From: JABDMH01 sp965223025
GTDB taxonomy: Bacteria > Bacteroidota > Bacteroidia > Chitinophagales > Saprospiraceae
Assembly (NCBI GenBank): GCA_965223025.1
Contig: CBDCVP010000022.1
Location: 496,001-560,000, forward strand
Direction of reading: 5' to 3'
Length of the DNA stretch: 64,000 nt
Both the position numbers and the translations under genes were made by a program. Under the pieces are notes generated by a model that saw only the letters and a program-made list of their open reading frames with translations, was not told the DNA's origin and ran no database searches. Below, one piece after another: positions 36,134-45,129 of this stretch. Positions within the stretch are counted from its first letter, which is position 1, and each line of letters opens with the position of its first letter.

Positions 36134-37093
36134 CTATTCTTCCTCGGAGCGGTGGCGAGCCTCATCGTAGGCAGTAATGATCTCTTTGACCAATCGGTGT
36201 CTGACCACATCATCTCGATTTAGCACGATTGTACCAATGCCTTTCAGGTGTCCAAGTAGACGGATAGAGCTGCTAAGTCCAGATCGTTGGCTGCGGGGTA
36301 GATCAATCTGTGAGAGATCTCCGGTGACGATTGCTTTGGCAGATGGTCCCAACCGAGTCAGGAACATTTTAAGTTGAGTCACGGTAGCATTCTGAGCCTC
36401 ATCCAAAATGATAAAGGCATGATCCAAGGTGCGACCTCGCATGAATGCAAGTGGTGCAACCTCGATGATCCGATTGGCCATAAACTGATTGAGTTTGTCC
36501 GCAGGGATCATGTCATCCAATGCATCGTACAACGGACGGAGATATGGATCGACCTTCTCCTTAAGGTCGCCAGGCAAAAAACCAAGGCTCTCTCCGGCCT
36601 CCACTGCTGGCCTGGTCAGGATGATCTTTTTCACCAATCTATTCTTTAGGGCCCTTACAGCTAATGCAACTGCAGTATAGGTTTTACCGGTTCCGGCAGG
36701 TCCCACGGCAAAAATCACGTCGTTGTGCTCCACAGACTCCACCAATCTTTTTTGATTAGGGGTCCGGGCTCGGATCGGCTTGCCATTGCGACCATGGACG
36801 ATCACAGCTTGTTTACTGAAGAATCGCTGATTTGAGATCTCATTCTGATTGAGTAGATCCGTGACCATTTGTGTAGTGAGTTCTTTCTGTTCTTTCAAGA
36901 CCCTCACCATCGTCTCAAACTTCGCCTTCGCACGCTGGGTCTGCTTCTTTTCTCCGGCTAGCTTGAGTTGATCTCCACGAGAGGTGAAGTGTACTTCCGG
37001 AAAAGCATCTTTCAACAAAGTTAGATGGACATGATTTCTGCCATACAATTCAGCAGGATCGACGCTGTCGATTGAGAGCACAATCTCACTCAA
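36134..37093 (-). CDS. phoH: PhoH family ATPase (PhoH-like)
   Basis: A 319-residue protein. The N-terminal 110 residues have the small KH-like fold region of PhoL/YbeZ, then FAVGPAGTGKTYTAVALAV gives Walker A near residue 130 and FIILDEAQNAT gives Walker B; LTRLGPSAKAIVTGDLSQIDLP is the family's conserved end part. PhoH/YbeZ works with YbeY in ribosome and RNA quality control, though the exact reaction is not settled. Starts at TTG 37093 (a GTG lies at 37081). It shares a start region of about 160 bases with the divergent aroB, and likely transcribes aroA downstream. Confidence 0.92.
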   Translation of the reverse strand: MSEIVLSIDSVDPAELYGRNHVHLTLLKDAFPEVHFTSRGDQLKLAGEKKQTQRAKAKFETMVRVLKEQKELTTQMVTDLLNQNEISNQRFFSKQAVIVHGRNGKPIRARTPNQKRLVESVEHNDVIFAVGPAGTGKTYTAVALAVRALKNRLVKKIILTRPAVEAGESLGFLPGDLKEKVDPYLRPLYDALDDMIPADKLNQFMANRIIEVAPLAFMRGRTLDHAFIILDEAQNATVTQLKMFLTRLGPSAKAIVTGDLSQIDLPRSQRSGLSSSIRLLGHLKGIGTIVLNRDDVVRHRLVKEIITAYDEARHRSEEE

Positions 37094-37251
37094 TAGGTTG
37101 TGATTTTACTTGATTAAAGTATTTTGAGTATTGGTTTTCTACCTTTGTCGACACGAAAATACGTGTTATAAGCGAAACCACTCATGAATTTTTATTAAAA
37201 TAGCCCGACCTTTTGAGTTAAATCTACGCACAATTTTTACCCTGAGAAATC

Positions 37252-38331
37252 ATGCCGACTAAAACAATTCCAGTCCATGACTACCACATTCACATTGGCA
37301 ACTGCCTCGGCAAAGTTGATAAAATCTGTAAGGATCTAGCCCCCTCCAAGACCTTTGTCTTGGTGGATGAAAACACTGAGAAGTACTGCTTACCACTTCT
37401 AAAAGAACACATTAGTGTGACGCTAGATGAGGTCATCACTATTCCATCTGGTGAGAAGAATAAGGTACTTGGGACTTGCGAAAAAATCTGGCGCCGGCTC
37501 TTTAATCTCAAGGCCGACCGCAAATCGCTATTGATCAATCTAGGTGGAGGGGTGATCGGGGACATGGGTGGTTTTTGTGCCAGCACTTACATGCGGGGTA
37601 TTCCCTTTTTGCAAATCCCCACCACCCTACTTTCGCAAGTAGATGCTTCCACTGGCGGCAAACTGGGCATTGACTATCACGACTTGAAGAATTCGATCGG
37701 GATATTTCATAATCCTGTGAGCGTCTTGATTGAACCGGAATTCTTGAAAACGCTGCCACATCGTGAGCTGCGAAGCGGATACGCCGAAACCATTAAACAT
37801 GCACTGATCTACGACGCCAAACTCTGGAAAGTCTGCAAGGATATCGAAGACCTCTCCCAAGTAAGGTGGACCGATATTATTATACAATCTCTGCAAATCA
37901 AGAAAGATATTGTAGAGAAAGACCCCTTGGAAAAAGGTCAGCGCAAGATCCTGAACTTTGGTCACACAATAGGTCATGCCATAGAAAGCGTTATGATGCA
38001 GGAAGATAAGTCCCTGCTGCATGGTGAGGCCATCGCCATCGGAATGGTGGCTGAAGCCCATTTATCATATACCTATGGCTACCTTGGTGAAGCAGATCTG
38101 GAAGAGATATCGGCATATATTGTTAACATGTATGGAAAGCAGGAATTAAACAAAACACTTTTTAAGGCTTTCTTACAAAAAATGAAACACGATAAAAAGA
38201 ACATTCGACAAGCCATCAACTTTACTTATCTGAAGTCTATTGGCAAGGGAGTGTTCGACCAAGGTGCAAATCCGCAGGAGATTAAAGAGAGCTTGCAATA
38301 TTACCATGACTATCAGCGACCTACCTCATAA
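37252..38331 (+). CDS. aroB: 3-dehydroquinate synthase
   Basis: A 359-residue enzyme catalysing step two of the shikimate pathway, cyclising DAHP to 3-dehydroquinate with NAD as internal cofactor. INLGGGVIGDMGGFCASTYMRG near residue 95 is the glycine-rich NAD-binding block, PTTLLSQVDASTGGKLGID follows, and later ELRSGYAETIKHALI and NFGHTIGHAIE carry metal ligands. Length and order fit AroB. Here aroA and aroB flank phoH on opposite strands. Within the 160-base shared start region, TACCTTTG at 37140-37147 is a -7-like sequence, but its -33 partner is poorly spaced, so the promoter is uncertain. Confidence 0.95.
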   Translation: MPTKTIPVHDYHIHIGNCLGKVDKICKDLAPSKTFVLVDENTEKYCLPLLKEHISVTLDEVITIPSGEKNKVLGTCEKIWRRLFNLKADRKSLLINLGGGVIGDMGGFCASTYMRGIPFLQIPTTLLSQVDASTGGKLGIDYHDLKNSIGIFHNPVSVLIEPEFLKTLPHRELRSGYAETIKHALIYDAKLWKVCKDIEDLSQVRWTDIIIQSLQIKKDIVEKDPLEKGQRKILNFGHTIGHAIESVMMQEDKSLLHGEAIAIGMVAEAHLSYTYGYLGEADLEEISAYIVNMYGKQELNKTLFKAFLQKMKHDKKNIRQAINFTYLKSIGKGVFDQGANPQEIKESLQYYHDYQRPTS

Positions 38332-38410
38332 AAACTGACATAAAACGGCCTATTTTATTGAAAATGTGATACTTTAGATATAGCGTATTTTCTTTATACA
38401 ACACTAATCG

Positions 38411-40924
38411 ATGGCCTTCAAGTTTTCTGACTCATTCAAGCGGGGACTGGTGAAATGGTTGTGGCGTTGCGTAATAGCGGGCGTAGTAGCCATAGCTTTG
38501 TTTTTTATTGCCCTCTCTTTTCAGGATCTACCCACTTTTGATCAACTGGAGAACCCCAAGGAAAATCTCGCTTCTGAGGTGTACACCAGCGACCAGTCCA
38601 TTCTTGGTCGGTACTACGTAGAAAACAGGGTACCTATCCACTATGATGAAATCTCTCCTTTTCTTAAGAAGGCCCTGCTGGCTACTGAGGACCAGCGCTA
38701 CTTCAAACATTCTGGTATCGACTTCTACGCCTTAGGCCGGGTGGCCATTAAATCACTCATATTGCAGCAGCGATCTGGTGGCGGATCTACCATTACCCAG
38801 CAGCTGGCCAAACTCCTTTACGACCGCCCCCACCTATCTGGCAACAAACTTTCCCGAATGTACACGCTCGCCACTACCAAATTTAAGGAGTGGATAACGG
38901 CAGTAAGACTGGAGCGTAGGTACACCAAGGAGGAGATCATGGCGATGTACCTCAATCACTATGACTTTCTGTACGATTCCTATGGCATTCAAGCAGCCGC
39001 AGAAACCTACTTTGGAAAAAATCAAGATGAACTGAAAGTCGAAGAAGCTGCCATGTTAGTGGGGATGTTGCAAAATTCTTCATTATTCAACCCGATGCGC
39101 AGGCCAGAACTGGTAGCTCAGCGGCGAATGACTGTCTTGAGGCAGATGCAAAAACATGGTCATCTTACGGTGGATGAGTACGATTCCTTGAAGACCTTGC
39201 CCATCGACATGAGCAATTTTGAGCGGTCATCTCATAACATTGGCATCGCTCCCTACTTTCGCATGGAGATGCGTAAAGAATTAAAAAGATTGCTAGCACT
39301 GCCAGAAAATCTAAAGCCCGATGGCACTCCATATCGCATTGATCGCGATGGACTGCGCATCTATACCACCATAGACAAAGACATTCAGATGCATGCAGAA
39401 GCTGCCATGCTGCAGCACATGAAAAAGCTACAAAGGATCTTCTTCCGTCATTGGGAGTTGGTGAGGGAAGATCCATGGGCATACGATCAAGACGATTCTA
39501 ATGTCGAGATTAAAGCTTCAAGCTTGCAGGCGCAAGTGAGAGTTTCTGAACGCTATGCCAACCTGCGAACCAGGTACTTGATCCCACAAATTCAGGAGAT
39601 CGAGGAGGCCATCGATTTTGCCCTGCGTGATATCGATATCTTGCGCATGTTGGGTCAGGAAAAAGATGACAGTTATTTTTCGTCCATGCTGGCCAAAGCA
39701 TACATCACCAGAAAACAGAAGAACCAGTATGAACGCTTCATGGCTGGAGAACAATGGCCGGTCCTCAGGAAAAAGTGGCAAACTTTTCAGAAAAGGGTTC
39801 AGGAGGACTTTGACAAGAAGGTCAAGATGCGAGTCTTTACCTATGACAACGCTGCATTCGAAAAGGATACGGTGATGACACCCATGGATTCGCTTAAGTA
39901 CCATCGCAAACATCTTCAGACAGGTGTGCTGGCAGTAGAACCACGGTCGGGACATATTAAAGCTTGGGTTGGTGGTATTAATCTAAAGCGATTTCAGCAC
40001 GATCATATCCATACCAATCGTCAGGTGGGATCGACCTTCAAGCCCTTTGTATATTCCACAGCCATCGCCTTTCAGGGTATATCCCCATGCTCCAAGGTGT
40101 ACGATATACAATATACGATCAGCAAGGGTGAAGGTAACTTTAACATCCCCCAGGACTGGTCTCCGAAGAACTCCGACGATACTTATGAGGCCATACCGAT
40201 CAGCTTATATCAGGGCCTTAGGGAATCCAAGAACACCATCTCCGTGTATTTGATGAAGCAAATAGGTGATGTGGAAAGCGTGAGAAGCCTGGCTGCCAAT
40301 ATGGGCATTGATAAAGACAAACTGCCGCCTGTGCCTTCCCTCTGTTTAGGCTCGGCCGACATTTCACTATTTGAAATGACTGGTGCCTATGCTGCCTTTG
40401 CCAATAATGGACTTTATATCAAACCCACTTTTATCAGCCAAATCGAGGACAAGAATGGAAAGCTGATCTATCGATCGATTCAAACCGAAGAAAGAGCTCT
40501 TCAGGAGGATGCCAACTATGTGATGGTAGATATGCTCAGAAAAGCACTGGCTGGAAGAGGGGGCACCTATGCTTTAACCTCTGAGGTTGGTGGTAAGACG
40601 GGCACCACACAAAACCATTCGGATGGCTGGTTTATGGGAATCACTCCAGCATTGGTCGTGGGTACCTGGGTGGGTGGAGAAGATCGTTGGATCCGTTTTA
40701 GGGACTTGGCCAATGGTCAGGGTTCTGTGATGGCTAGGCCGATATTTGTAGATTTGATCAAACGCCTTGAGCAAGACCCCAACGTCGACTATGATAAAAC
40801 CGCTAAGTTTTATAAACCTGTAGGACCGTTGGATATTGAAATCGATTGTGAAAAATATGATCACCTCCATCCCTTAAATGAACCTGAGGTTTTCGAGGAT
40901 GCCGAGGAGCCCGATTTCTTTTAG
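38411..40924 (+). CDS. mrcA: Penicillin-binding protein 1A (glycosyltransferase/transpeptidase)
   Basis: An 837-residue bifunctional wall synthase. It starts with a cytoplasmic tail and one membrane segment (about 18-40). The GT51 domain has LLATEDQRYFKHSGID with the catalytic glutamate (near 92) and GGSTITQQLAKLLY. The transpeptidase has the nucleophile serine in GSTFKPF (near 540), a S-K-N box (RESKNTI) and KTGTTQN (near 727). Between them (about 330-490) is a long, charged, helical insertion, larger than in E. coli PBP1A but common in Bacteroidota. It polymerises and crosslinks peptidoglycan at the outer face of the inner membrane. Likely first gene of its own unit. Confidence 0.93.
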   Translation: MAFKFSDSFKRGLVKWLWRCVIAGVVAIALFFIALSFQDLPTFDQLENPKENLASEVYTSDQSILGRYYVENRVPIHYDEISPFLKKALLATEDQRYFKHSGIDFYALGRVAIKSLILQQRSGGGSTITQQLAKLLYDRPHLSGNKLSRMYTLATTKFKEWITAVRLERRYTKEEIMAMYLNHYDFLYDSYGIQAAAETYFGKNQDELKVEEAAMLVGMLQNSSLFNPMRRPELVAQRRMTVLRQMQKHGHLTVDEYDSLKTLPIDMSNFERSSHNIGIAPYFRMEMRKELKRLLALPENLKPDGTPYRIDRDGLRIYTTIDKDIQMHAEAAMLQHMKKLQRIFFRHWELVREDPWAYDQDDSNVEIKASSLQAQVRVSERYANLRTRYLIPQIQEIEEAIDFALRDIDILRMLGQEKDDSYFSSMLAKAYITRKQKNQYERFMAGEQWPVLRKKWQTFQKRVQEDFDKKVKMRVFTYDNAAFEKDTVMTPMDSLKYHRKHLQTGVLAVEPRSGHIKAWVGGINLKRFQHDHIHTNRQVGSTFKPFVYSTAIAFQGISPCSKVYDIQYTISKGEGNFNIPQDWSPKNSDDTYEAIPISLYQGLRESKNTISVYLMKQIGDVESVRSLAANMGIDKDKLPPVPSLCLGSADISLFEMTGAYAAFANNGLYIKPTFISQIEDKNGKLIYRSIQTEERALQEDANYVMVDMLRKALAGRGGTYALTSEVGGKTGTTQNHSDGWFMGITPALVVGTWVGGEDRWIRFRDLANGQGSVMARPIFVDLIKRLEQDPNVDYDKTAKFYKPVGPLDIEIDCEKYDHLHPLNEPEVFEDAEEPDFF

Positions 40925-41024
40925 CACCATCGTACTGTCCAATTACTCCCCTCCAGGACTACCACCCCAGCGATAGTACTGGGTTATTGCTATCTTTGAA
41001 GTTTACCCATCTTACGCCAGATAT

Positions 41025-41375
41025 ATGAACTCTTCCACCGCCAACTTACTCACAGCCATTGTATTGATTGTCATGGGTGCCTGGGGCTATCTTGGATCTG
41101 AAACTCCTTCTTTTACCGCACTCATCCCTGCTGTGTTCGGTGTCATTTTCTTAGCACTGTCGGGACCATTGAAAAAGAAAAACAAGGTAGTGGCACACAT
41201 CATTGTCGTCCTGACCTTGTTGGTATTCATATCCTTGTTCAAACCGCTCACTGGTGTGATAGCACGAGACGATGCTGGGGGAATGTTTCGTGTAGGGGCC
41301 ATGATGATCGTTTGCCTGATCGCTCTGGCCATATATGTCAAAAGCTTTATCGACGCCCGAAAGCAAAAGGTCTGA
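41025..41375 (+). CDS. Small membrane protein, four segments
   Basis: A 116-residue protein with four hydrophobic segments (about 8-22, 28-45, 56-72, 88-106), the third and fourth separated by an acidic GVIARDDAGGMFR loop. It resembles small conserved Bacteroidota membrane proteins without function. A TATCTTTG element at 40991-40998 matches the -7 consensus and lies 26 bases before the ATG, but no -33 element is seen. It is followed 47 bases later by the HEAT-cyclophilin lipoprotein gene on the same strand. Confidence 0.6.
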   Translation: MNSSTANLLTAIVLIVMGAWGYLGSETPSFTALIPAVFGVIFLALSGPLKKKNKVVAHIIVVLTLLVFISLFKPLTGVIARDDAGGMFRVGAMMIVCLIALAIYVKSFIDARKQKV

Positions 41376-41422
41376 CCAACAAATGTGCTGACTAATTGAT
41401 AAAATTGAGGAATGTAGATCTG

Positions 41423-43426
41423 ATGGGAAGGCTGTTGGTGATAAGTATGCTTTCAACCCTTATTCTCAGTTGCCAAGTGACTGATGAAGATGCCACATCG
41501 GAATCCATCCTTACAGAAGTGGCCGTCAACCTGAAAGACTCGATTGCCCGAAAAATCCTGGACCATCAGGATCGTAGCGAGGTGGATAGCCTGGCTTCCT
41601 TCATGGATCATCCAGACCCAACCTACAGATATTTAGCGGCCTGTGCCTTGGGATCTGTGCAGTCAGACAAATATTTAGATCAACTGATAGCTATGCTCCA
41701 AGATCCGGTTCGAAAAGTGCAACAAGCCAGTGCATTTGCTCTAGGGCAGATCGGTGCTCCAGCTGCCGAAGGAGCCCTATTGGCTGCCTTTGACAATGTA
41801 GTTGACTCTAGCGAAGATGTCAATCATATGCTCAACGCTACCATCCTGGAGGCCATTGGCAAATGCAGTAGGCTGGCCCACCTCGATTTACTAAGCCAAG
41901 TAAGTACTTATGGGCCCAATGACCACCTTCTGCTCTTGGGACAGGCCAGAGCCATCTACCGGTACATGCAGCGCAATATGATAACTCCCAGTGGCACCCA
42001 AAAGATGGTCTCCCTATTGGCAGACCCTGAAGTGCCTGAAGAAGTAAGAATGCTAGCAGCCAATTACCTCTCTAGGGCGGAGGTTGATTTGTCTGCACAA
42101 AAGGATGTACTTGCACTCATATACACTTCTGAGACAGATGTAAATATCAAGATGTTTTTACCTTTTGCTCTGACAAAGACCCATGACAAAAACACCATCT
42201 CGCTGCTGTATCCTACCCTGCAAAAGGACGAGGACTTTCGGCTGCAATGCAATGTGATCAAGGCCATTGGAGCACATGATTTTGGAAAAAACAGACGCAT
42301 CATCCAGCAGATGCTGCGCCACAAAAATATCCAGGTAGCGTGTACAGCTGCGGAAACCATACTCAAAGAGAGCGATGCCCGTTATTGGAAGAGCTATATG
42401 ACCTTGTCACTGGGCAATTATCCCTGGCAAGTCAAAACCAAACTATTGCATGCTGTCAGCAAATTCATTCCGGGGGGCAACAATATGTTTCTCAAAATCA
42501 ACCAAGATCTGATCAGGCAGAGAATCAGGCAGTCGAAGACCCCGGAAGAGAAAGCAGCAGCCATTAGTGCCCTGGCTGCCTATCCAGGCAATTACTCCAG
42601 TGTGATCGGTCACTTGGATGCCGCAAAGGATCACCTAGTTCGAACCACTGCATTTGAATCTCTGGCCACCTTGGCAAGTTCACCAAGATTTCGTCGCATT
42701 GGCAAGACAGCTCGTCAAGCTATCATCAACCGGATTTTACAGGGGCTCCAATCCGGTGACGTGGCCCAGGTGGCCATTTCAGCCCATCTGCTGTCAAATC
42801 AAGACATCCGTTGGAGCAACTACGGAGTGGAGCCAACAGCTTTATTGAAGAACGCCTTGTCATCCTTGCAATTACCAAGAGATAGTGAGGCTTTTCTTGC
42901 CGTACAGGAGGCACTGGCCAAATACAGCGATGAGCAGGAGAGACGAGAAGATCTACCCTACACCCATGCGATCGAATGGTCTGCACTGACACCCTTACAC
43001 GACTCCATCAGGGCATCGATCGAAACCAGCCGCGGCAGTATTGAAATCTCACTTTATGCAAAACAGGCCCCAGCTAGCGTTGCCAATTTCATCGACCTGG
43101 CAAATTTAAATTATTATGCAGGCAAAACGATCCACAGAGTAGTACCAGGATTTGTCATTCAGGGAGGATGTAATCGAGGAGATGGATATGGCAGTATGGA
43201 CTATAATATCCGCTCAGAATTATCCCAAGTGTATTACAACTCGTCGGGCAAGCTGGGTATGGCATCTGCCGGCAGTCACACTGAGAGTGCCCAATGGTTT
43301 ATTACCCAGGGACCAACACCACATCTCGATGGCCGCTATACACTATTTGGAGAGGTTAATTACGGGATGAGTGTTGTCAATCAAATCCAGGCAGGAGATA
43401 CCATCACTAAAATTACGATTCGATAG
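41423..43426 (+). CDS. Lipoprotein with HEAT repeats and a C-terminal cyclophilin domain
   Basis: A 667-residue protein. Signal and lipobox are seen in MLSTLILSC (C near residue 17), with the ATG at 41423 chosen over a TTG at 41396. Residues about 50-500 are helical repeats (HEAT/PBS-lyase type: AALGSVQSDKYLDQLIAML, AAFALGQIGAPAAEGALLA). The last 140 residues are a cyclophilin: VANFIDLANLNYYAGKTIHRVVPGFVIQGG, then SAQWFITQGPTPHLDGRYTLFGEV. It probably catalyses prolyl isomerisation in the periplasm or at the outer membrane, the HEAT part holding clients or partners. The fusion is known from Bacteroidota, but its clients are unknown. Confidence 0.88.
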   Translation: MGRLLVISMLSTLILSCQVTDEDATSESILTEVAVNLKDSIARKILDHQDRSEVDSLASFMDHPDPTYRYLAACALGSVQSDKYLDQLIAMLQDPVRKVQQASAFALGQIGAPAAEGALLAAFDNVVDSSEDVNHMLNATILEAIGKCSRLAHLDLLSQVSTYGPNDHLLLLGQARAIYRYMQRNMITPSGTQKMVSLLADPEVPEEVRMLAANYLSRAEVDLSAQKDVLALIYTSETDVNIKMFLPFALTKTHDKNTISLLYPTLQKDEDFRLQCNVIKAIGAHDFGKNRRIIQQMLRHKNIQVACTAAETILKESDARYWKSYMTLSLGNYPWQVKTKLLHAVSKFIPGGNNMFLKINQDLIRQRIRQSKTPEEKAAAISALAAYPGNYSSVIGHLDAAKDHLVRTTAFESLATLASSPRFRRIGKTARQAIINRILQGLQSGDVAQVAISAHLLSNQDIRWSNYGVEPTALLKNALSSLQLPRDSEAFLAVQEALAKYSDEQERREDLPYTHAIEWSALTPLHDSIRASIETSRGSIEISLYAKQAPASVANFIDLANLNYYAGKTIHRVVPGFVIQGGCNRGDGYGSMDYNIRSELSQVYYNSSGKLGMASAGSHTESAQWFITQGPTPHLDGRYTLFGEVNYGMSVVNQIQAGDTITKITIR

Positions 43427-43466
43427 ATCGCCGCAGAGACCTTTTACCCTACATGACCTCCGCACC

Positions 43467-44573
43467 ATGATACAAGAAACCGCATTGACAACACGCCACC
43501 AGGACTTAGGAGCTAAGATGACCGATTTCGCAGGCTATTTGATGCCACTTATGTATTCCAATGTGAGTCAAGAACATCTGGCGGTGCGGGCACGATGTGG
43601 CATCTTTGATGTCTCCCACATGGGAGAATTTATCATCAAGGGTAAGGAAGCACTAGACCTCATTCAACTCGTCACCAGCAATGATGCCTCCACCTTGAAG
43701 GTAGGTGCAGCACAATACACCTGCATGCTCAATCACCAGGGTGGTATCGTGGACGATCTCCTGGTGTATCGACTGGATGAAGACCGCTGCAATGCCGGAG
43801 AAATGGCATTTATGTTGGTCGTCAACGCCGCCAATATTCAGAAAGATCTCTCATGGATCAAGGAGCATAACCGCTTTGACACCGACATCATTGACATATC
43901 TGAACGAACAGGATTACTCGCAGTCCAAGGACCTATGGCGGCAAAACTCCTCCAACCTTTCACCAATCTTCCGCTGAAGGATATACCGTCCTATCATTTT
44001 CAAAAAGCAGACTTCGCCCAGTGTCCTAATGTGTTGATCTCAGCCACGGGCTATACAGGATCGGGAGGATTTGAAATCTATGCAGATCGGCAGTCGATTC
44101 CCCAGATCTGGGACGAATTGATGGCCGATACTAATGCCGACATCCAACTCTGTGGTCTTGCAGCTAGAGATACTTTGCGACTGGAAATGGGGTACAGCCT
44201 TTATGGAAATGACATCGATGATCAGACTTCACCACTAGAGGCTGGATTGGGATGGATTACCAAGCTCCGCAAGAAGGATTTCATTGGTAAAAATGTCCTT
44301 GCCAAACAAAAAAGAGCTGGGGTTGTTAGAAAATTGGTAGGCTTTGAATTGACTGATCGAAGGATCGCACGTCGCGGATATCTGATAGAAGATAAGAATG
44401 GCAGACAAATCGGAGCCATGACATCGGGCACCTTTTCTCCATCTTTGCAAAAACCCATAGGGATGGGATATGTGGAGAGAGCATGTGCACAGCCAGGAAA
44501 TCACATTCGTATTTCAACGGGCAGAAAACAGCTGGAAGCCACGATCGTAGGAACACCCTTTTTGAAATTGTGA
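43467..44573 (+). CDS. gcvT: Aminomethyltransferase, glycine cleavage T protein
   Basis: A 368-residue protein. The family features are seen in order: FAGYLMPLMYSNVSQEHLAVRARCGIFDVSHMGE, then an ATGYTGSGGFEIYAD segment with the folate site, and the C-terminal barrel FTSGTFSPSLQKPIGMGYV region. It takes the methylene group from the H protein to tetrahydrofolate and releases ammonia. The ATG at 43467 is chosen over a start at 43371, which overlaps the preceding gene and adds 32 foreign residues. gcvH and gcvP are not near. A regulator gene follows after only 3 bases, so both are likely transcribed together. Confidence 0.93.
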   Translation: MIQETALTTRHQDLGAKMTDFAGYLMPLMYSNVSQEHLAVRARCGIFDVSHMGEFIIKGKEALDLIQLVTSNDASTLKVGAAQYTCMLNHQGGIVDDLLVYRLDEDRCNAGEMAFMLVVNAANIQKDLSWIKEHNRFDTDIIDISERTGLLAVQGPMAAKLLQPFTNLPLKDIPSYHFQKADFAQCPNVLISATGYTGSGGFEIYADRQSIPQIWDELMADTNADIQLCGLAARDTLRLEMGYSLYGNDIDDQTSPLEAGLGWITKLRKKDFIGKNVLAKQKRAGVVRKLVGFELTDRRIARRGYLIEDKNGRQIGAMTSGTFSPSLQKPIGMGYVERACAQPGNHIRISTGRKQLEATIVGTPFLKL

Positions 44574-44576
44574 AAA

Positions 44577-45077
44577 ATGAAGCTAGACGAGGCAAAAAGA
44601 AATTTTGTACAGAGGTGGGGGGACCTGGGTAACCATTGGGGTATCAACAAGACGAAGGCACAGATTCATGCTCTGTTGTTGATTAGCTCAAAACCAAAAT
44701 GTGCTGATCAAATCATGGAAGAGCTCCAGATATCGCGTGGAAATGTTTGCATGAACCTCAAAGCATTGTTAGAGTGGGGGTTGGTATACAAGGAATGTTT
44801 CGATGGATGCAGAAAAGAGTACTATGTGGCGGAAAAGGAAATGTTTAAAATCTTTCATCAGATCCTACTGCACCGAAAAAAACAGGAACTTGAACCATTG
44901 GTCAAGATGATGGATGACTATATTGGCATCGAGGAAAATTGCGAGGAATCTGAAGCATTTTGCAGCATGGTGCGTGACATAAAATACTTTTCGACAAAGG
45001 CTGACACCACTCTCGATAGGTTGTTGAATACCAATAGCGAGTGGTTTATGGGCAGCTTCCTACGCATGATTAAATGA
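44577..45077 (+). CDS. GbsR/MarR family transcriptional regulator
   Basis: A 166-residue DNA-binding protein of the GbsR branch of MarR. ADQIMEELQISRGNVCMNLKALLEWGLVYKE is its winged helix (recognition helix within SRGNVCMNLKALL). The N-terminal helix QRWGDLGNHWGINKTKAQIHALL matches the family too. The C-terminal half is helical and likely makes the dimer. Its targets are unknown; its position 3 bases after gcvT suggests it is co-transcribed with it, and it may be a regulator of a membrane or osmolyte process as in GbsR. The cysteines (residues 119, 126) could sense redox, an inference. Confidence 0.8.
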   Translation: MKLDEAKRNFVQRWGDLGNHWGINKTKAQIHALLLISSKPKCADQIMEELQISRGNVCMNLKALLEWGLVYKECFDGCRKEYYVAEKEMFKIFHQILLHRKKQELEPLVKMMDDYIGIEENCEESEAFCSMVRDIKYFSTKADTTLDRLLNTNSEWFMGSFLRMIK

Positions 45078-45129
45078 CTTCCTCCATTCCCCGGGCAGGC
45101 AATGATATTGCACTGATCGCTCCTACGCT

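Noticed and set aside
37140..37147. TACCTTTG as the aroB or phoH promoter
   Set aside because: A good -7 match, but the possible -33 elements are spaced 13 or 27 bases away, so I did not call a promoter.
37627..38061. 144-codon minus-strand frame inside aroB
   Set aside because: Shadow of a well supported gene.
39518..39955. 145-codon minus-strand frame inside mrcA
   Set aside because: Opposite-strand shadow; the plus-strand protein is clearly PBP1A.
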